The notes: a model not told the origin generated them from the sequence alone. DNA of 64,000 bases from Methanoregula sp. (GCA_041645435.1 JBAZQB010000001.1:496001-560000); one strand, 5' to 3'; shown: positions 1-11,702, counted from the stretch's first letter. Made by a program: numbers and translations.

Positions 1-3000
1 CATGGTATTATTCCGGTCTTGCTCTTTCAGCATTGAATAAGACTGAAGATGCTGTAAAAGCATTTGACCGGGTATTGGAGATCAACCGTAAGTGCGCCCC
101 GGCATGGTATGAGCGGGGAATTACACTTGCACGTACAGGTAAACACCTTGAAGCTGTGTTGTCCTATGATCAGGCGCTTGAAATTGCTCCGGATGATCAT
201 CAGACGCTCTATCACAAAGGACTTGCTCTTGCCCAGCGTGAACGATATGATGATGCCATCAAGGCATTTGAACGGGTAATAACCTTTCAGCCTGAAAATG
301 GCTCTGCGTATTACTATCTGGGAATCTCTCTTGCCGGGCGGGAACGCTACGAAGAGGCTATCCGGGCTTTTAATCAGGCTCTCACCATCGATCCCACAAA
401 TGCCCCGGCCCATCATTTCAGGGGAATTGCCCTCATCCAGTCTGAAAGATATGATGATGCAGTAACCTCTTTTAAACAGGCTATTGAGCGAAATCCGGCA
501 AATCCCCAATCCTATCATTATCTGGGTATAGCCTATGTCCAGTCAAGGCAATACGACAAGGCATTAGAATCACTCAACAGGGCAACTGGGATGGATCCGT
601 CGCTTTCCGATGGATATATGTACCAAGGTATAGCGCTAGCCCATCTCTCCCGTCATGAGGAGGCGATTATGTGTCTTGATCGGAGTCTGGCAGCAAATCC
701 CTCTCTGATGGAAGCACTGATCTACCGGGCAGGATCCTTAATCTCTCTCAAACGATATGCTGAAGCCATTGACACTGATGACCGTATTCTTTCGCTAAAT
801 CCGACGCTGATCGATATATGGATGCAAAAAGGAGATGCAAATGTCAGTCTTGGTAAAAACCCTGAGGCATTGGTCGCGTTCATTAAATCCCTCGAGATTA
901 ATCCAAATCTTTCTGAAGGCTGGGTGAAAAAAGGACATGTCCTGTATGATATGGGAAAAACACAGGAAGCGATTGTTGCCTATTCCCGCGGACTGGAGAT
1001 AAATCCTTCATTGCAGGATATCTGGATTCGCAAGGGTGATGCTTTAAATGAACTCGGTAAAACCCAGGATGCCATTGCTTCGTATACCAAAGCAGTAAAA
1101 ATCGATCCCGGACTGGTAGACGGATGGGTAAAAAGTGGCAGGGCATATTATGATCTGGGAAGGTACCAGGATGCTATCGATGCGTTTGATAATGCAATTA
1201 CATTGAACCAGCGATGCATTGAAGCATTCCATTACAAAGGATTGTCCCTCGAAAAGATCAACCGGATCGAGGAGTCAATCCATGTGTTTGAAGTGCTTCT
1301 CGAAATTGATCCTGCTAACAGCGATGCCCAGTTCCATAAAGGTCTTGCCCTTTCAAAACTTGGGGATCATCAGGATGCAATTATTGCTTTTAATAAGACT
1401 ATCGCACTTCAGCCCTCTGCTCCGGTATATTACAATAAAGGTCGATCATTAACAGAGATTGGCAAATACACAGAAGCGATTGAAGCTTTTAATCGTGTAC
1501 TGGAGATAGAACCTGCATATACAGAAGCCCATTATTATCGGGGATATTCCTACCTTAAACTGGGTAAATACCCAGAAGCGATCGAATCTTTTGACCGCAA
1601 TCTTGAGAGTGATACGAGTAATGCACATGGGCACTTTAACCGGGGTATTGCACTTCAGAAACTTGACCGGAATAAAGATGCCCTTGAAGCATTTGACAAA
1701 GCCCTCATCTATGATCCTGAAAATGCACTTGCATTTTATCACAAGGGGCAGTCCTATTCAAACTTAAAGATGTTCAGTGAGGCCGTCTTTTCCTTTGATA
1801 AGACGCTCCGTCTTAAACCAAAATATACTGATGCGCGATTGAAAAAGGGGATTGCTCTTTATAATCTGGGTAAATTCCGGGAATCCATTAAGGATTTTGA
1901 CCGGACTATCCATGAGAACCCCCACAATTCTCATGCATATTATTATAAGGCTCGTGCCTTATTCGATCTTGGGAACTTCACTGAAGCCAACGAATCCTGT
2001 GATAGGGCATTAGAACTGAATCCGGCTTTTTGCGAGGCTCATTTCCATAAAGGTCTCGTGCTTCTGAAACTATTACGGTTTGATGATGCAATTTCAACCT
2101 TAGATCTGGCACTCGAGATTGATTCCGATCTTGAACAGGCGCATTATAACCGTGGGTATGCACTCGCAAAAACCGGGAAACACAAAGATGCGATTACCGC
2201 ATTTGACCGGGCTCTTTCGTTGCTTCCTACTGACGTGTCTGCAGCATACCAGAAAGGACTCTCTCTCTATACCCTTGGTCTTTACCGGGATGCACTGGAC
2301 TCCTTTGACCGCACGCTGGAACTAAATCCCCAATCTGCTGACGCAGCCTTTTACAAATCGCTTGCACTGCATGATCTGGGACGCAATGAAGATTCTCTTG
2401 CTGCTGCCGAACGGGCGATTGAGATCAATCCGGAATTTTCCGGGGCATGGTACCGGAAGGGTGTTGCCTTATCAGATCTGGAACAATACGACAAGGCTGT
2501 CAGTGCATTTGACCGGACAATCGAATTGGATAAGACCAATGCTCAGGCATATTTCGATAGAGGACTTGCCCTTATCCATCAGAAAAATCCAGAAAAGGCA
2601 ATTGAATCTTTTGATCATGTGCTTGATCTGATTCCCGGTTATGCTCCTGCATTCTATAACAAAGGAATTGCCCTCTGCGCGATTGGTATGTTCGATGAGG
2701 CGGTACTCTCGTTCAACATTACCCTCGAAATTTCTCCAGACAATGCTGATGCGCTCTACCAGAAGGGACTGGCTCTTGTCCGTCTGGAGAATTACCACGA
2801 TGCTATTGTTGTCTTCGAGGCTGCATCCAAAATTGAACCCCGGAAAGCAGAGATCATTTACCAGAAAGGACTCTCTCACGCTTTATTGGGTCAACACGAC
2901 GAGGCCGTATCGTCATTTGGCCTCGCATTTGAACTGGATCCGGGATATACCGATGCCCTGTATCACAAAGGGCTCTCACTTGCCGAATTAGGGAGATTTA

Positions 3001-6000
3001 CCGAGGCTATTGAAGCGCTGACCAAGACGCTTGAGACTTCTCCGAAGTTGGCTAATGCCTGGCTGATTAAAGGGTTCTGTCTTTCCGCAGAAGAGCGCTA
3101 CCAGGAAGCAATCCTGTCTTATAATAACGCGCTCGATATCGACGCGAACAATGCTCATTCATGGTTTTATAAAGGACGAGCGCAGCTAAATCTGGATGCT
3201 CTCTCTGATGCAGTTACTTCATTTAACCATGCTCTTGCCAACCAGCCTGCATTCGGGGAAGCTTTCTATTACAAAGGTATCGTATTATACCGCCAAGGTG
3301 CCTTTGCTGACGCGGTTGCATCATTTGAACAGGCAAATGGCCTGATGCCCGATTTTGAACCGGGATATCTCCAGAAAGGACGGGCACTTTTCGCACTGGA
3401 ACGATATCAGGATGCTGCCGATGCATTCAGCAGGGTAATTTCCGCTAATCCAAAAGAAATTACTGCACTCTATGGTCAGGCACGGGCATTTGATAAACTG
3501 GGATTATATGATAATGTCATTCAGTCGTATGAACAGGTCAACCGCCTCGATCCTGCGTGTGAACGGGCATTTTTATATAAGGGCATAGCACAGGTCAAGA
3601 TGCATCAGGACGAAGATGCAGTGGAATCTTTTAACCGCACGCTTGAGATCAATCCGATAAATTGTGAAGCCTTAAGCGGCAAAGGGAGAGCATTAGTCAC
3701 ACTCCAGAAGTACGTAACTGCTGTGGAAACCTTTGATGCATTTCTTGCAATTAAACCCGACACCGTTGATATCCTCTATGATAAAGGACTGGCTTTAAGC
3801 CGGATGAATAAGGCAGAATCTGCCCTTGAAGTGTTTAACCGGTGCATTACTCTTGGTCTTGATACATCAAGAGTTCATGCAGAAAAAGGATTTGTCCTCT
3901 ATACCCTGGGAGATTATGCTGAAGCGATTCTCTCGTTTGACCGGGCTCTCTCAATTGATCGCCATGATGCCCCGTCATTCCTGGCAAAAGGTCTGTCCCT
4001 GGCACAGACCGGGCGACACGAAGACGCAATTACCGCGTTTGATGCGGCACTCCTTATCGATCCTGATAACGGGCAGGTACACCGGAGCCGGGGTATTTCT
4101 CTCATAAAACTCAGGAGATATGAAGATGCGGTCATATCTCTCGATCATGCACTGGATTCCGATAAGGCAAATCCGGAAATCCTCACGTGCAAGGGATATT
4201 CCCTGTACCGGTTGAACCGGTTCAAGGAATCGGTAGAAGCGCTGGGAAAATCCCTCAAACAGAGATCGCTGGATGTCAAAACCCTTTTCTTACGGGCAAA
4301 AGCGTACATGCACCTGAAACGATGGGAAGACGCGATCATGCTCTTTGAAAAAGTGCTCTCCATCGATCCCCAGTATGCTGCCGCATGGTATTACAAGGGT
4401 CTTGGATATGCCCGGATGGCCCTGTATGATGATGCCCTGCAAGCGTTTGAGAATGCACTTGCACACGACAGCGAATGCACTGTTGCATGGTTCGAAAAAG
4501 CAGAGGCGCTCACACGGCTTGAACGATTCGCAGAATCCCTGCCCGCGTACGATCGTGCCCTTGAACTCAACCCGCAGTTCCAGAATGCTGCCTATCATAA
4601 GGGGCTGGCACTTTTTATCCTTGGACGGAATGACGAAGCGATCGGCGCTATTGATCAATCCCTGACAATTGGTGACGTGAACGCCCAGATACTGTTCAGT
4701 CGTGGACATGTGCTTATGACTGCCGGGCGGTACCAGGATGCATTGAGTTCCCTTGTTCGTTCGATCGAAATCGTACCTGATGATGCAGCCACCTGGTACG
4801 AGAAAGGACAGGTACTTCTCTTGCTTCAGGATTTCACCGGGGCAATCGATGCCTTCGATAAAACACTGGAACTGAGTCCAAAGGATGCTCATGCATCGTT
4901 TGGTAAAGGCCAGGCACTGTTTGCCCTTGGACGGGATGAAGATGCGATTACGGCCTATAATCAGACGTTAACCCTGGATACCACATTCACTGAAGCAGCC
5001 TTTGGAAAAGGGCTCGCTTTTGCCCGCCTTGGGAATTATCCGGATGCGATCAAATCATTTGATTATACTCTTGAATATGTTCCTGAACATGCCAGAGCAC
5101 ATTACCAGAAGGGACTGGCACTGGGTTTAACAGGAAAATATGAAAAGGCAATCCGTGAATTCAAAATAACACTGACGCACGATCCTTCAATTCACGATGC
5201 AATTTATCAGTCCGGGCTGGTGTATGCATACCTTGGCCGGTATGAAAATGCCCTTCGTGCTTTTGATCAGATGCTAGAGCTGACACCCACTGATGCAATG
5301 GTCCTGTACCAAAGAGCACTCACTTTAACAAAACTCAACCGGTATGAAGAATCCCTTTCAGCATTCGATCTCTCCCTTGCCAATAATCCTGAATATCCGG
5401 ATACCTTCTATCAGAAAGGACTCGCGCTCGCGAATCTCGAACGATACGAAGAAGCAGTTTTAGCTTTTGATCGGGGAATTGCGCTTGGAAAGACTGATGC
5501 CGGGATCCTGTTTAACCGGGCCCATGCACTCATGGTTATCGGCCGATATGCTGAATCGTTATCTTCTCTGGACCAATCTATCGAGCTAGCACCGAAAGAC
5601 CCGGCGGTCTGGTTTGAGAAAGGACAGGTACTGGCATTACTGGGAAATTATCCCGGTGTCGTTGACGCATTTACCCGTACTCTGGAACTGAGTCCAAAGG
5701 ATGCTCATGCAGCGTTCGGTAAAGGCCAGGCACTGTTTGCCCTTGGACGGGATGAAGATGCGATCGCAGCATATGATCAGACGTTATCTCTCGATTTAAC
5801 TTTTGCCGACGCAGCATATGGAAAAGGGCTCGCCCTTGCCCGACTCGGGAACTATCCTGAAGCAATCAAATCATTCGATTATACTCTCGAATATATTCCT
5901 GAACATGCCCGGGCACGTTACCAGAAAGGACTGGCGCTGAGTGCAATAGGGAAATATGAAAAAGCGGTTGATGAATTTACAAAAGCACTGATACACGATC

Positions 6001-9000
6001 CTTCAATTCACGATGCGATTTACCAGTCCGGGCTGGCATATGTACATCTTGACCGGAATGAAAATGCCCTTCGTGCTTTTGATCGGTTGCTGGAGCTGAC
6101 ACCCACTGATTCCACGGTCCTGTTCCAAAGGGCACTCGCTTTAACAAAACTTGACCGGTATGAAGAATCCATTCCGGCATTTGATCTTACACTTGAGTAC
6201 AATCCTCAACAGCCGGAAGCCGCCTACCAGAAAGGACTCATACTCACTATTCTTGAGAGATATGAAGAGGCCGTTGTTGCATTCGACCAGGCAATCGTTC
6301 TCGGCAAGGATGATATTCAGGTCCATTTCAACCGGGCGCACGCACTCATAGTAACCGGCCGATACCCCGAAGCATTACGTTCCCTGGACCGCACAATCGA
6401 ACACGCACCGGATGACGCGGCTGCGTGGTTTGAGAAAGGGCAGGTTCTGGTATTGCTCGAAGATTTCCAAGGAAGTGTGGACGCATTTACCCGGACCCTG
6501 GAACTGAGCCCTAAAGATTCACATGCATCGTTTGGTAAAGGCCAGGCACTGTTTATTCTTGGACGGGATGAAGATGCGATTACCGCGTTTGATCAGACGT
6601 TAAAACTCGATTCTGCATTCGCGGATGCAGCATATGGAAAAGGACTCGCCCTTGCCCGCCTCGGGAACTATCCTGAAGCAATCAAATTATTCGATTATAC
6701 TCTTGAATATGGTCCTGAACATGCCGGGGCGCATTACCAGAAAGGACTTTGCCTGAATTCTATAGGAAAATACGAAAAGGCAATCAGGGAATTCAAGACG
6801 GCATTGACATATGATTCTTCAATTTATGATGCGATTTACCAGTCCGGTTTAGCATATGCGCAGATTGGCAAGTATGAAAATGCCCTCAAGGAATTTGATA
6901 AGATGTTGGAGTTGACTCCTGAAGATACAAAGGTCATGTTCCAGAGGGCACTTGCCTTAACAAAACTTCACCGGTTTACTGAAGCACTTATCCCGATTGA
7001 ATCTGCACTGGACCTTGAGAATAACCTGGCAGAAGTTTGGATTCTCAAAGGAAGTGCACTGTATGAATGTGAACGGTATGTGGAATCGGTGGAAGCATTT
7101 GAGCGGGCTCTTGCATTAGAACCAGAAAACATCACTGCATGGTACCGGAAAGGCAAATCGTATCTCGAACTGGAAAGAACCCATGAAGCAATACAGTGTT
7201 TTGAGCGGGTGCTGTCGGCCGATCCGGCATGTGCTCCGGCATGGTTCAGGAAAGGAAGTGCACTTCTCTCTACCGGGGAGTTTGAACCTGCTGTTGATGC
7301 ACTGACTCGTGCCCTTGAGATCAGGTCTGGGTCAGCAAATGGATGGTATGACCGTGGAATCGCCCTCTTTGAACTTGGACGGTTCGATGAGGCCGTGGCA
7401 TCATACGATCACGCTATTGCAATAAATCCTAAATATACAAATGCCTGGTATGACAAAGGTATTGCCCTTACCCGCTTGAACCGGGATGTTGATGCAATCC
7501 GAGCATTCGAACGCGCAACAGGCATAGATCCGCATTTTGCCACAGCATTTTTTGATACAGGGCTAGCAAATCTTCGAATTATTAATTTTAGGGAGGCAAT
7601 AACTGCTTTTGAAAAAGGTCTCGCGGTAAATGCGTCATATGCCCCGGCTTATTATTATAAAGGCATTGCACTCTCCCACATAAAAAAATTCAAAGAAGCG
7701 ATTGGGTCATTCGATGCTGCAATCAGTCTTGATGGGGGCAACTATGATGTCTGGTATAACAAAGGTCTTACCCTCCTAGAAATCAGCCAGTTTGAGAAAG
7801 CAATCGTTGCATTTGACAAGGCGATCAGTTTTGATCCGCTCAGATATGATCCCTGCTTTGGAAAAGGCTGTGCGCTCTTCCGGTTATCACGATACGATGA
7901 TGCAATTGTAGCATTTTTGCATGCACTATCTCTCGATGATAGCCAGCGGGATGGACACTTTGCCTTAGGTCGTGCATATGTGGCTTTAAACCGGTATGAT
8001 GATGCCATAATCTCATTCAACCGGACGATCACCTGCGATCCCGGTTTTGTTAAGGCATATCTCGCCAAAGGTCTTGCTCTCGAAGAACTTGGGCGATACG
8101 AAGAAGAAATAACTGCATTGGCGGGAATGCTCTCGCACGAGCCTGAACATGCCGGCGCATGGTACCATACCGGATTTGCCTACGAGCGTCTTGGTAAGGA
8201 TGACGATGCGGTGGCAGCATTAGAGAGAGCCAGAACTGGCGATCCCTACAATATCCCCCTCCTCTTGTTAGAGGGACAGATATTACGGCGACTGGAAAAA
8301 TATGAAGATGCCATCCATATCCTTGATATCGCTCTGGGACGTGAGCCGGATAATGGAGAGATACTCTTTGAAAAAGGGCTTGCGCTTTTCCATCTGGAAA
8401 GGTATGAAGAGTCAGCAGAAATTCTTGCAGCAGCAGCATCAAATCTTCCCCGGCGGTATGAACCCCCTTATAACCAGGGACTCTCGCTTGTGATACTTGG
8501 CAGGTACGAGGAGGCTGGTGATACTTTTGATGCAGCACTTCGCCTTAATGAAACGAATCCTGATATATGGGTTGAAAAAGGTTCAGTACTCCTGCACCTC
8601 AAGCGGTTCCAGGAAGCAATCGATGCATTCACTACTGCCACTTCGTTCAATTCTGAATCTCACCGGTCATATCTTGAAATGGGAATGGCATATGCATGTC
8701 TTGGGAAGATGGAAAGTGCCATTCAGGCATTCGATCATGCTATTCAGCTCAAACCGGGAGATGAACGTGCACTGTATGAAAAAGGTCTTTCCCTGTTCCA
8801 CCTCAAAAAGTTTGCAGAGGCTGTCAGGGCACTGGATGGATCCCTTGCATCAGCACCCGATAATATCGCGGCATTGTATTATCGGTCTGCATCTTTAGCC
8901 GAAGCAGGAGATTATGTCCAATCTGCTGAATCCTACGAGCATTTGCTCCGTCTTGATCCTGATAATGCAGTTGCATGGCTGGAACGGGGTCTTATCCTTG

Positions 9001-11702
9001 CAAAGATCAATCAACATGAAAAGGCTCTTGTTGCCTTCGATCAATGCATAAATCTCGAGCCGGAAAATTTTGCAGCGTTTTATAATAAGGCACGTTCTTT
9101 GGATCTTCTTAACCAAACCAAAGAAGCTATTCCGGTATACAACCAGGCACTCTCTCTCGATCCTGCACATGCACAGACTCATCATTTCAAAGGACTTGCA
9201 CTCTATCGTCTCGGCAGGTTTGAAGAAGCGGCAAAAGAACATGATCTGGCACTGGAGATAGATTCTGCGTTTGGGGAAGCTCTCTATGACAAAGGCCGGT
9301 CACTGGCATCCATGGGGATGTACCGCGAGGCAGTAAAAACATTCGACAAAGCATTAACGATTGAGAAAAATTATGCTGCGGTCTATTATGACAAAGGTCT
9401 TGCACTTGCGCACCTGGGACGTCATGAAGACGCTATAATTGCATTTAACAAGAACATCGATCTTGATGCCGGCAATGCCCTGGCATTTTTCAACAAAGGA
9501 TTATCTCTTGTAGCCATCGGGCGCCAAAGTGATGCGATAGAGGCATTTGACCGTATGCTGAGGATTGACCCGCAATCGATTGATGGCTGGCTTCACCGTG
9601 GGCGAGCCCTCGCCGATCTCACACGGTACAATGATGCCATTGAAGCATTTGTGAGGACCTTAGAGATCGATCCATCAAATGCTGATGCATGGTACCTGAA
9701 AGGGAGTGCACTCTACGCGCTCGGAGGATATGATGATGCCATTGAAGCGTTTGCCCGCGCCTTGGCGATCCGCCCCGATTATTCGCAGGCCTTTTTTGAT
9801 AAGGGACGTTCCCTCTTCCAACTGGGAATGTATAAAGAGGCAACCCTATCGTTTGAAAATGCCCTCAACTTAGAGCCGAAGAATATTGATGCTTTGTACC
9901 AGAAAGGGCGGGCACTTATACGACTCGGACGGTATGAAGATGCAATTGCGGCATTTGATCCGGCACTGCGCATCCGCCCGACTGCTGCCATGATCTGGAC
10001 CGGAAAAGGTATCGCCCTTTCGGCGTTATCAAAAGAACAGGAAGCAATCAGCTGTTATAACAAGGCACTGGGCATCGATGTCAGGGATGTTCAGGCACAT
10101 TATAACCTAGGGGTCTCAAATATCCGTCTTGGCAGGTACCAGGAGGCGATTCGGAATCTGGATGCTACCCTGTCTTACCGGCCCCGATGCGCTGAAGCCT
10201 ATTTCCAGAAAGGACAGGCCCTCTCGGGTCTTTCAATGTACCATGAGGCTATCAGCGCTTTTGACAAAGCACTGGCACAAAACGGCACTTTTGCAGATTC
10301 ATGGCTTTATCGCGGCATTGCAGAAACAAATCTTGGCAGTTACGATGCAGCACTGGAGTGTTATGATCATGCGATTGCAATTGACCCCGCTTATGCAGTA
10401 CCTTACCTATACCGGGGCATAGCCTTGATTCATCTGAAACGGTACACTGAAGCTATTGATGCCTTTGATCGGGCACTGGAACACCAGCCTGTGTATCCCG
10501 AGGCGTTTTATCACAAAGGTGTTGCACTGATTCACCGGAAACAGTATGAAGATGCGATAGTCCTGTTTGAAAAAGCGCTTGCCCTGAATAACCGGTACTG
10601 TGAGGCATTCCAGCACAAGGGTATCGCCCTTGCCCGGATTCAACGATATGAAGATGCGATCGAAGCTTTTGATGCAGCACTTGCAATAAAACCTGATTCT
10701 GAAGAGGCGCTGTACGAGAAAGGTCTTGCCCTGATACAGAATGAAAATCTTAAAGAAGCAATTGTCGCATTCGATCGCTTACTGGCAATAAATCCCGGAT
10801 TTGCCGATGCGCTTTATGAAAAGGGAAAGGCGTACTTCTCACTGGGCAATTATGAAACAGCTATTACCTCATTTGAACATGCCATCGAGATTACACCAAC
10901 TTGTGCTCCTGCATTCTTCTGGATGGGGCGGGCATATGTAGAACTGGGTAATGTTGATGCGGCCATCACCGCATACAACCATGCGCTTGAGAACAAACCC
11001 CGCTCTGCTGAAATATTTTCCTACCTGGGAATTGCATATGCAGCACTTGAACAGTACCGTGATGCCATCAAGTCCTATGATCGGGCACTGGAGATTGATC
11101 ATACCGCTGCCACGTTCGCTCATAAAGGAGTTGCCCTTGCGGAACTGGGTATGACGCGCGATGCCATCGATGCTTTTGACCGGGCAATTGATCTTGACAA
11201 GACAATGGCAGACGCGTGGATTGGCAAAGGGAACGCATATTACGATCTGGGCAAATTTAAGGAAGCACAATCTGCGTATGAACAGGGTCTGGCACTCGAT
11301 CCCGAAAATGTTGTTGGCTGGACTCGTCACGGCATGTCACTGGCAGGTCAGAATCTGGATAAATCTGCGCTGATTTCCTATGACCGGGCGATAGCAATCG
11401 ATCCAACATTTTCCATTGCCCACTTTACTAAGGGCAGTGCGCTTGATGCACTGGGACGGTACGATGAAGCGGTGGAGGCATACAGTGATATGATTACCAT
11501 CCAGCCGGAGTTTGTGGATGCATGGATTCACAAAGGACGATCTTTAAAGGAACTGGAAAAATACCCGGATGCCCTGACTGCATTTAAACGTGCACTGGAG
11601 CTGGATGCATCCCGCAAAGAAGTCTGGAAGGATATTGGCGGGATTTTGGATACGATTGGCAAGCATGAAGACGCACAAATATGTTACGATAAATCCCGGT
11701 AA
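1..11702 (+). CDS. Giant tetratricopeptide-repeat protein, 5' end outside window
   Basis: The protein consists almost entirely of 34-residue TPR units, roughly 114 of them, with the usual pattern of Gly/Ala at position 8, Tyr or Phe at 11, Ala at 20 and Pro near 32. The first in-window start is a TTG at 33, but the frame is open back to base 1 and the residues before it (WYYSGLALSALNK) are already mid-TPR, so the true start lies upstream. No signal peptide, transmembrane segment or catalytic domain is visible in the 3,889 residues from the TTG. TPR arrays form superhelical protein-binding scaffolds; the partner is unknown. The C-terminus is simply the last TPR and ends in TAA. The gene is convergent with a small secreted TPR protein 82 bp away. 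The in-window length is far above usual TPR proteins. Function is not inferred beyond scaffolding. Confidence 0.96.
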   Translation, partial: WYYSGLALSALNKTEDAVKAFDRVLEINRKCAPAWYERGITLARTGKHLEAVLSYDQALEIAPDDHQTLYHKGLALAQRERYDDAIKAFERVITFQPENGSAYYYLGISLAGRERYEEAIRAFNQALTIDPTNAPAHHFRGIALIQSERYDDAVTSFKQAIERNPANPQSYHYLGIAYVQSRQYDKALESLNRATGMDPSLSDGYMYQGIALAHLSRHEEAIMCLDRSLAANPSLMEALIYRAGSLISLKRYAEAIDTDDRILSLNPTLIDIWMQKGDANVSLGKNPEALVAFIKSLEINPNLSEGWVKKGHVLYDMGKTQEAIVAYSRGLEINPSLQDIWIRKGDALNELGKTQDAIASYTKAVKIDPGLVDGWVKSGRAYYDLGRYQDAIDAFDNAITLNQRCIEAFHYKGLSLEKINRIEESIHVFEVLLEIDPANSDAQFHKGLALSKLGDHQDAIIAFNKTIALQPSAPVYYNKGRSLTEIGKYTEAIEAFNRVLEIEPAYTEAHYYRGYSYLKLGKYPEAIESFDRNLESDTSNAHGHFNRGIALQKLDRNKDALEAFDKALIYDPENALAFYHKGQSYSNLKMFSEAVFSFDKTLRLKPKYTDARLKKGIALYNLGKFRESIKDFDRTIHENPHNSHAYYYKARALFDLGNFTEANESCDRALELNPAFCEAHFHKGLVLLKLLRFDDAISTLDLALEIDSDLEQAHYNRGYALAKTGKHKDAITAFDRALSLLPTDVSAAYQKGLSLYTLGLYRDALDSFDRTLELNPQSADAAFYKSLALHDLGRNEDSLAAAERAIEINPEFSGAWYRKGVALSDLEQYDKAVSAFDRTIELDKTNAQAYFDRGLALIHQKNPEKAIESFDHVLDLIPGYAPAFYNKGIALCAIGMFDEAVLSFNITLEISPDNADALYQKGLALVRLENYHDAIVVFEAASKIEPRKAEIIYQKGLSHALLGQHDEAVSSFGLAFELDPGYTDALYHKGLSLAELGRFTEAIEALTKTLETSPKLANAWLIKGFCLSAEERYQEAILSYNNALDIDANNAHSWFYKGRAQLNLDALSDAVTSFNHALANQPAFGEAFYYKGIVLYRQGAFADAVASFEQANGLMPDFEPGYLQKGRALFALERYQDAADAFSRVISANPKEITALYGQARAFDKLGLYDNVIQSYEQVNRLDPACERAFLYKGIAQVKMHQDEDAVESFNRTLEINPINCEALSGKGRALVTLQKYVTAVETFDAFLAIKPDTVDILYDKGLALSRMNKAESALEVFNRCITLGLDTSRVHAEKGFVLYTLGDYAEAILSFDRALSIDRHDAPSFLAKGLSLAQTGRHEDAITAFDAALLIDPDNGQVHRSRGISLIKLRRYEDAVISLDHALDSDKANPEILTCKGYSLYRLNRFKESVEALGKSLKQRSLDVKTLFLRAKAYMHLKRWEDAIMLFEKVLSIDPQYAAAWYYKGLGYARMALYDDALQAFENALAHDSECTVAWFEKAEALTRLERFAESLPAYDRALELNPQFQNAAYHKGLALFILGRNDEAIGAIDQSLTIGDVNAQILFSRGHVLMTAGRYQDALSSLVRSIEIVPDDAATWYEKGQVLLLLQDFTGAIDAFDKTLELSPKDAHASFGKGQALFALGRDEDAITAYNQTLTLDTTFTEAAFGKGLAFARLGNYPDAIKSFDYTLEYVPEHARAHYQKGLALGLTGKYEKAIREFKITLTHDPSIHDAIYQSGLVYAYLGRYENALRAFDQMLELTPTDAMVLYQRALTLTKLNRYEESLSAFDLSLANNPEYPDTFYQKGLALANLERYEEAVLAFDRGIALGKTDAGILFNRAHALMVIGRYAESLSSLDQSIELAPKDPAVWFEKGQVLALLGNYPGVVDAFTRTLELSPKDAHAAFGKGQALFALGRDEDAIAAYDQTLSLDLTFADAAYGKGLALARLGNYPEAIKSFDYTLEYIPEHARARYQKGLALSAIGKYEKAVDEFTKALIHDPSIHDAIYQSGLAYVHLDRNENALRAFDRLLELTPTDSTVLFQRALALTKLDRYEESIPAFDLTLEYNPQQPEAAYQKGLILTILERYEEAVVAFDQAIVLGKDDIQVHFNRAHALIVTGRYPEALRSLDRTIEHAPDDAAAWFEKGQVLVLLEDFQGSVDAFTRTLELSPKDSHASFGKGQALFILGRDEDAITAFDQTLKLDSAFADAAYGKGLALARLGNYPEAIKLFDYTLEYGPEHAGAHYQKGLCLNSIGKYEKAIREFKTALTYDSSIYDAIYQSGLAYAQIGKYENALKEFDKMLELTPEDTKVMFQRALALTKLHRFTEALIPIESALDLENNLAEVWILKGSALYECERYVESVEAFERALALEPENITAWYRKGKSYLELERTHEAIQCFERVLSADPACAPAWFRKGSALLSTGEFEPAVDALTRALEIRSGSANGWYDRGIALFELGRFDEAVASYDHAIAINPKYTNAWYDKGIALTRLNRDVDAIRAFERATGIDPHFATAFFDTGLANLRIINFREAITAFEKGLAVNASYAPAYYYKGIALSHIKKFKEAIGSFDAAISLDGGNYDVWYNKGLTLLEISQFEKAIVAFDKAISFDPLRYDPCFGKGCALFRLSRYDDAIVAFLHALSLDDSQRDGHFALGRAYVALNRYDDAIISFNRTITCDPGFVKAYLAKGLALEELGRYEEEITALAGMLSHEPEHAGAWYHTGFAYERLGKDDDAVAALERARTGDPYNIPLLLLEGQILRRLEKYEDAIHILDIALGREPDNGEILFEKGLALFHLERYEESAEILAAAASNLPRRYEPPYNQGLSLVILGRYEEAGDTFDAALRLNETNPDIWVEKGSVLLHLKRFQEAIDAFTTATSFNSESHRSYLEMGMAYACLGKMESAIQAFDHAIQLKPGDERALYEKGLSLFHLKKFAEAVRALDGSLASAPDNIAALYYRSASLAEAGDYVQSAESYEHLLRLDPDNAVAWLERGLILAKINQHEKALVAFDQCINLEPENFAAFYNKARSLDLLNQTKEAIPVYNQALSLDPAHAQTHHFKGLALYRLGRFEEAAKEHDLALEIDSAFGEALYDKGRSLASMGMYREAVKTFDKALTIEKNYAAVYYDKGLALAHLGRHEDAIIAFNKNIDLDAGNALAFFNKGLSLVAIGRQSDAIEAFDRMLRIDPQSIDGWLHRGRALADLTRYNDAIEAFVRTLEIDPSNADAWYLKGSALYALGGYDDAIEAFARALAIRPDYSQAFFDKGRSLFQLGMYKEATLSFENALNLEPKNIDALYQKGRALIRLGRYEDAIAAFDPALRIRPTAAMIWTGKGIALSALSKEQEAISCYNKALGIDVRDVQAHYNLGVSNIRLGRYQEAIRNLDATLSYRPRCAEAYFQKGQALSGLSMYHEAISAFDKALAQNGTFADSWLYRGIAETNLGSYDAALECYDHAIAIDPAYAVPYLYRGIALIHLKRYTEAIDAFDRALEHQPVYPEAFYHKGVALIHRKQYEDAIVLFEKALALNNRYCEAFQHKGIALARIQRYEDAIEAFDAALAIKPDSEEALYEKGLALIQNENLKEAIVAFDRLLAINPGFADALYEKGKAYFSLGNYETAITSFEHAIEITPTCAPAFFWMGRAYVELGNVDAAITAYNHALENKPRSAEIFSYLGIAYAALEQYRDAIKSYDRALEIDHTAATFAHKGVALAELGMTRDAIDAFDRAIDLDKTMADAWIGKGNAYYDLGKFKEAQSAYEQGLALDPENVVGWTRHGMSLAGQNLDKSALISYDRAIAIDPTFSIAHFTKGSALDALGRYDEAVEAYSDMITIQPEFVDAWIHKGRSLKELEKYPDALTAFKRALELDASRKEVWKDIGGILDTIGKHEDAQICYDKSR
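4480..6975 (+). repeat. Three consecutive 816-bp internal repeats in the TPR gene
   Basis: Equivalent points recur exactly 816 bp apart. The 'gatgctcatgca' and related positions lie at 4884, 5700 and 6516, and the 'ELTP' codons lie at 5283, 6099 and 6915. 816 bp is 272 codons, or eight TPRs of 34 residues. The nucleotide identity between units is clearly higher than between ordinary neighbouring TPRs. This indicates recent segmental duplication of an eight-TPR block on top of the older single-TPR repetition. Outer boundaries are approximate because the first unit diverges at its start. Confidence 0.88.
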
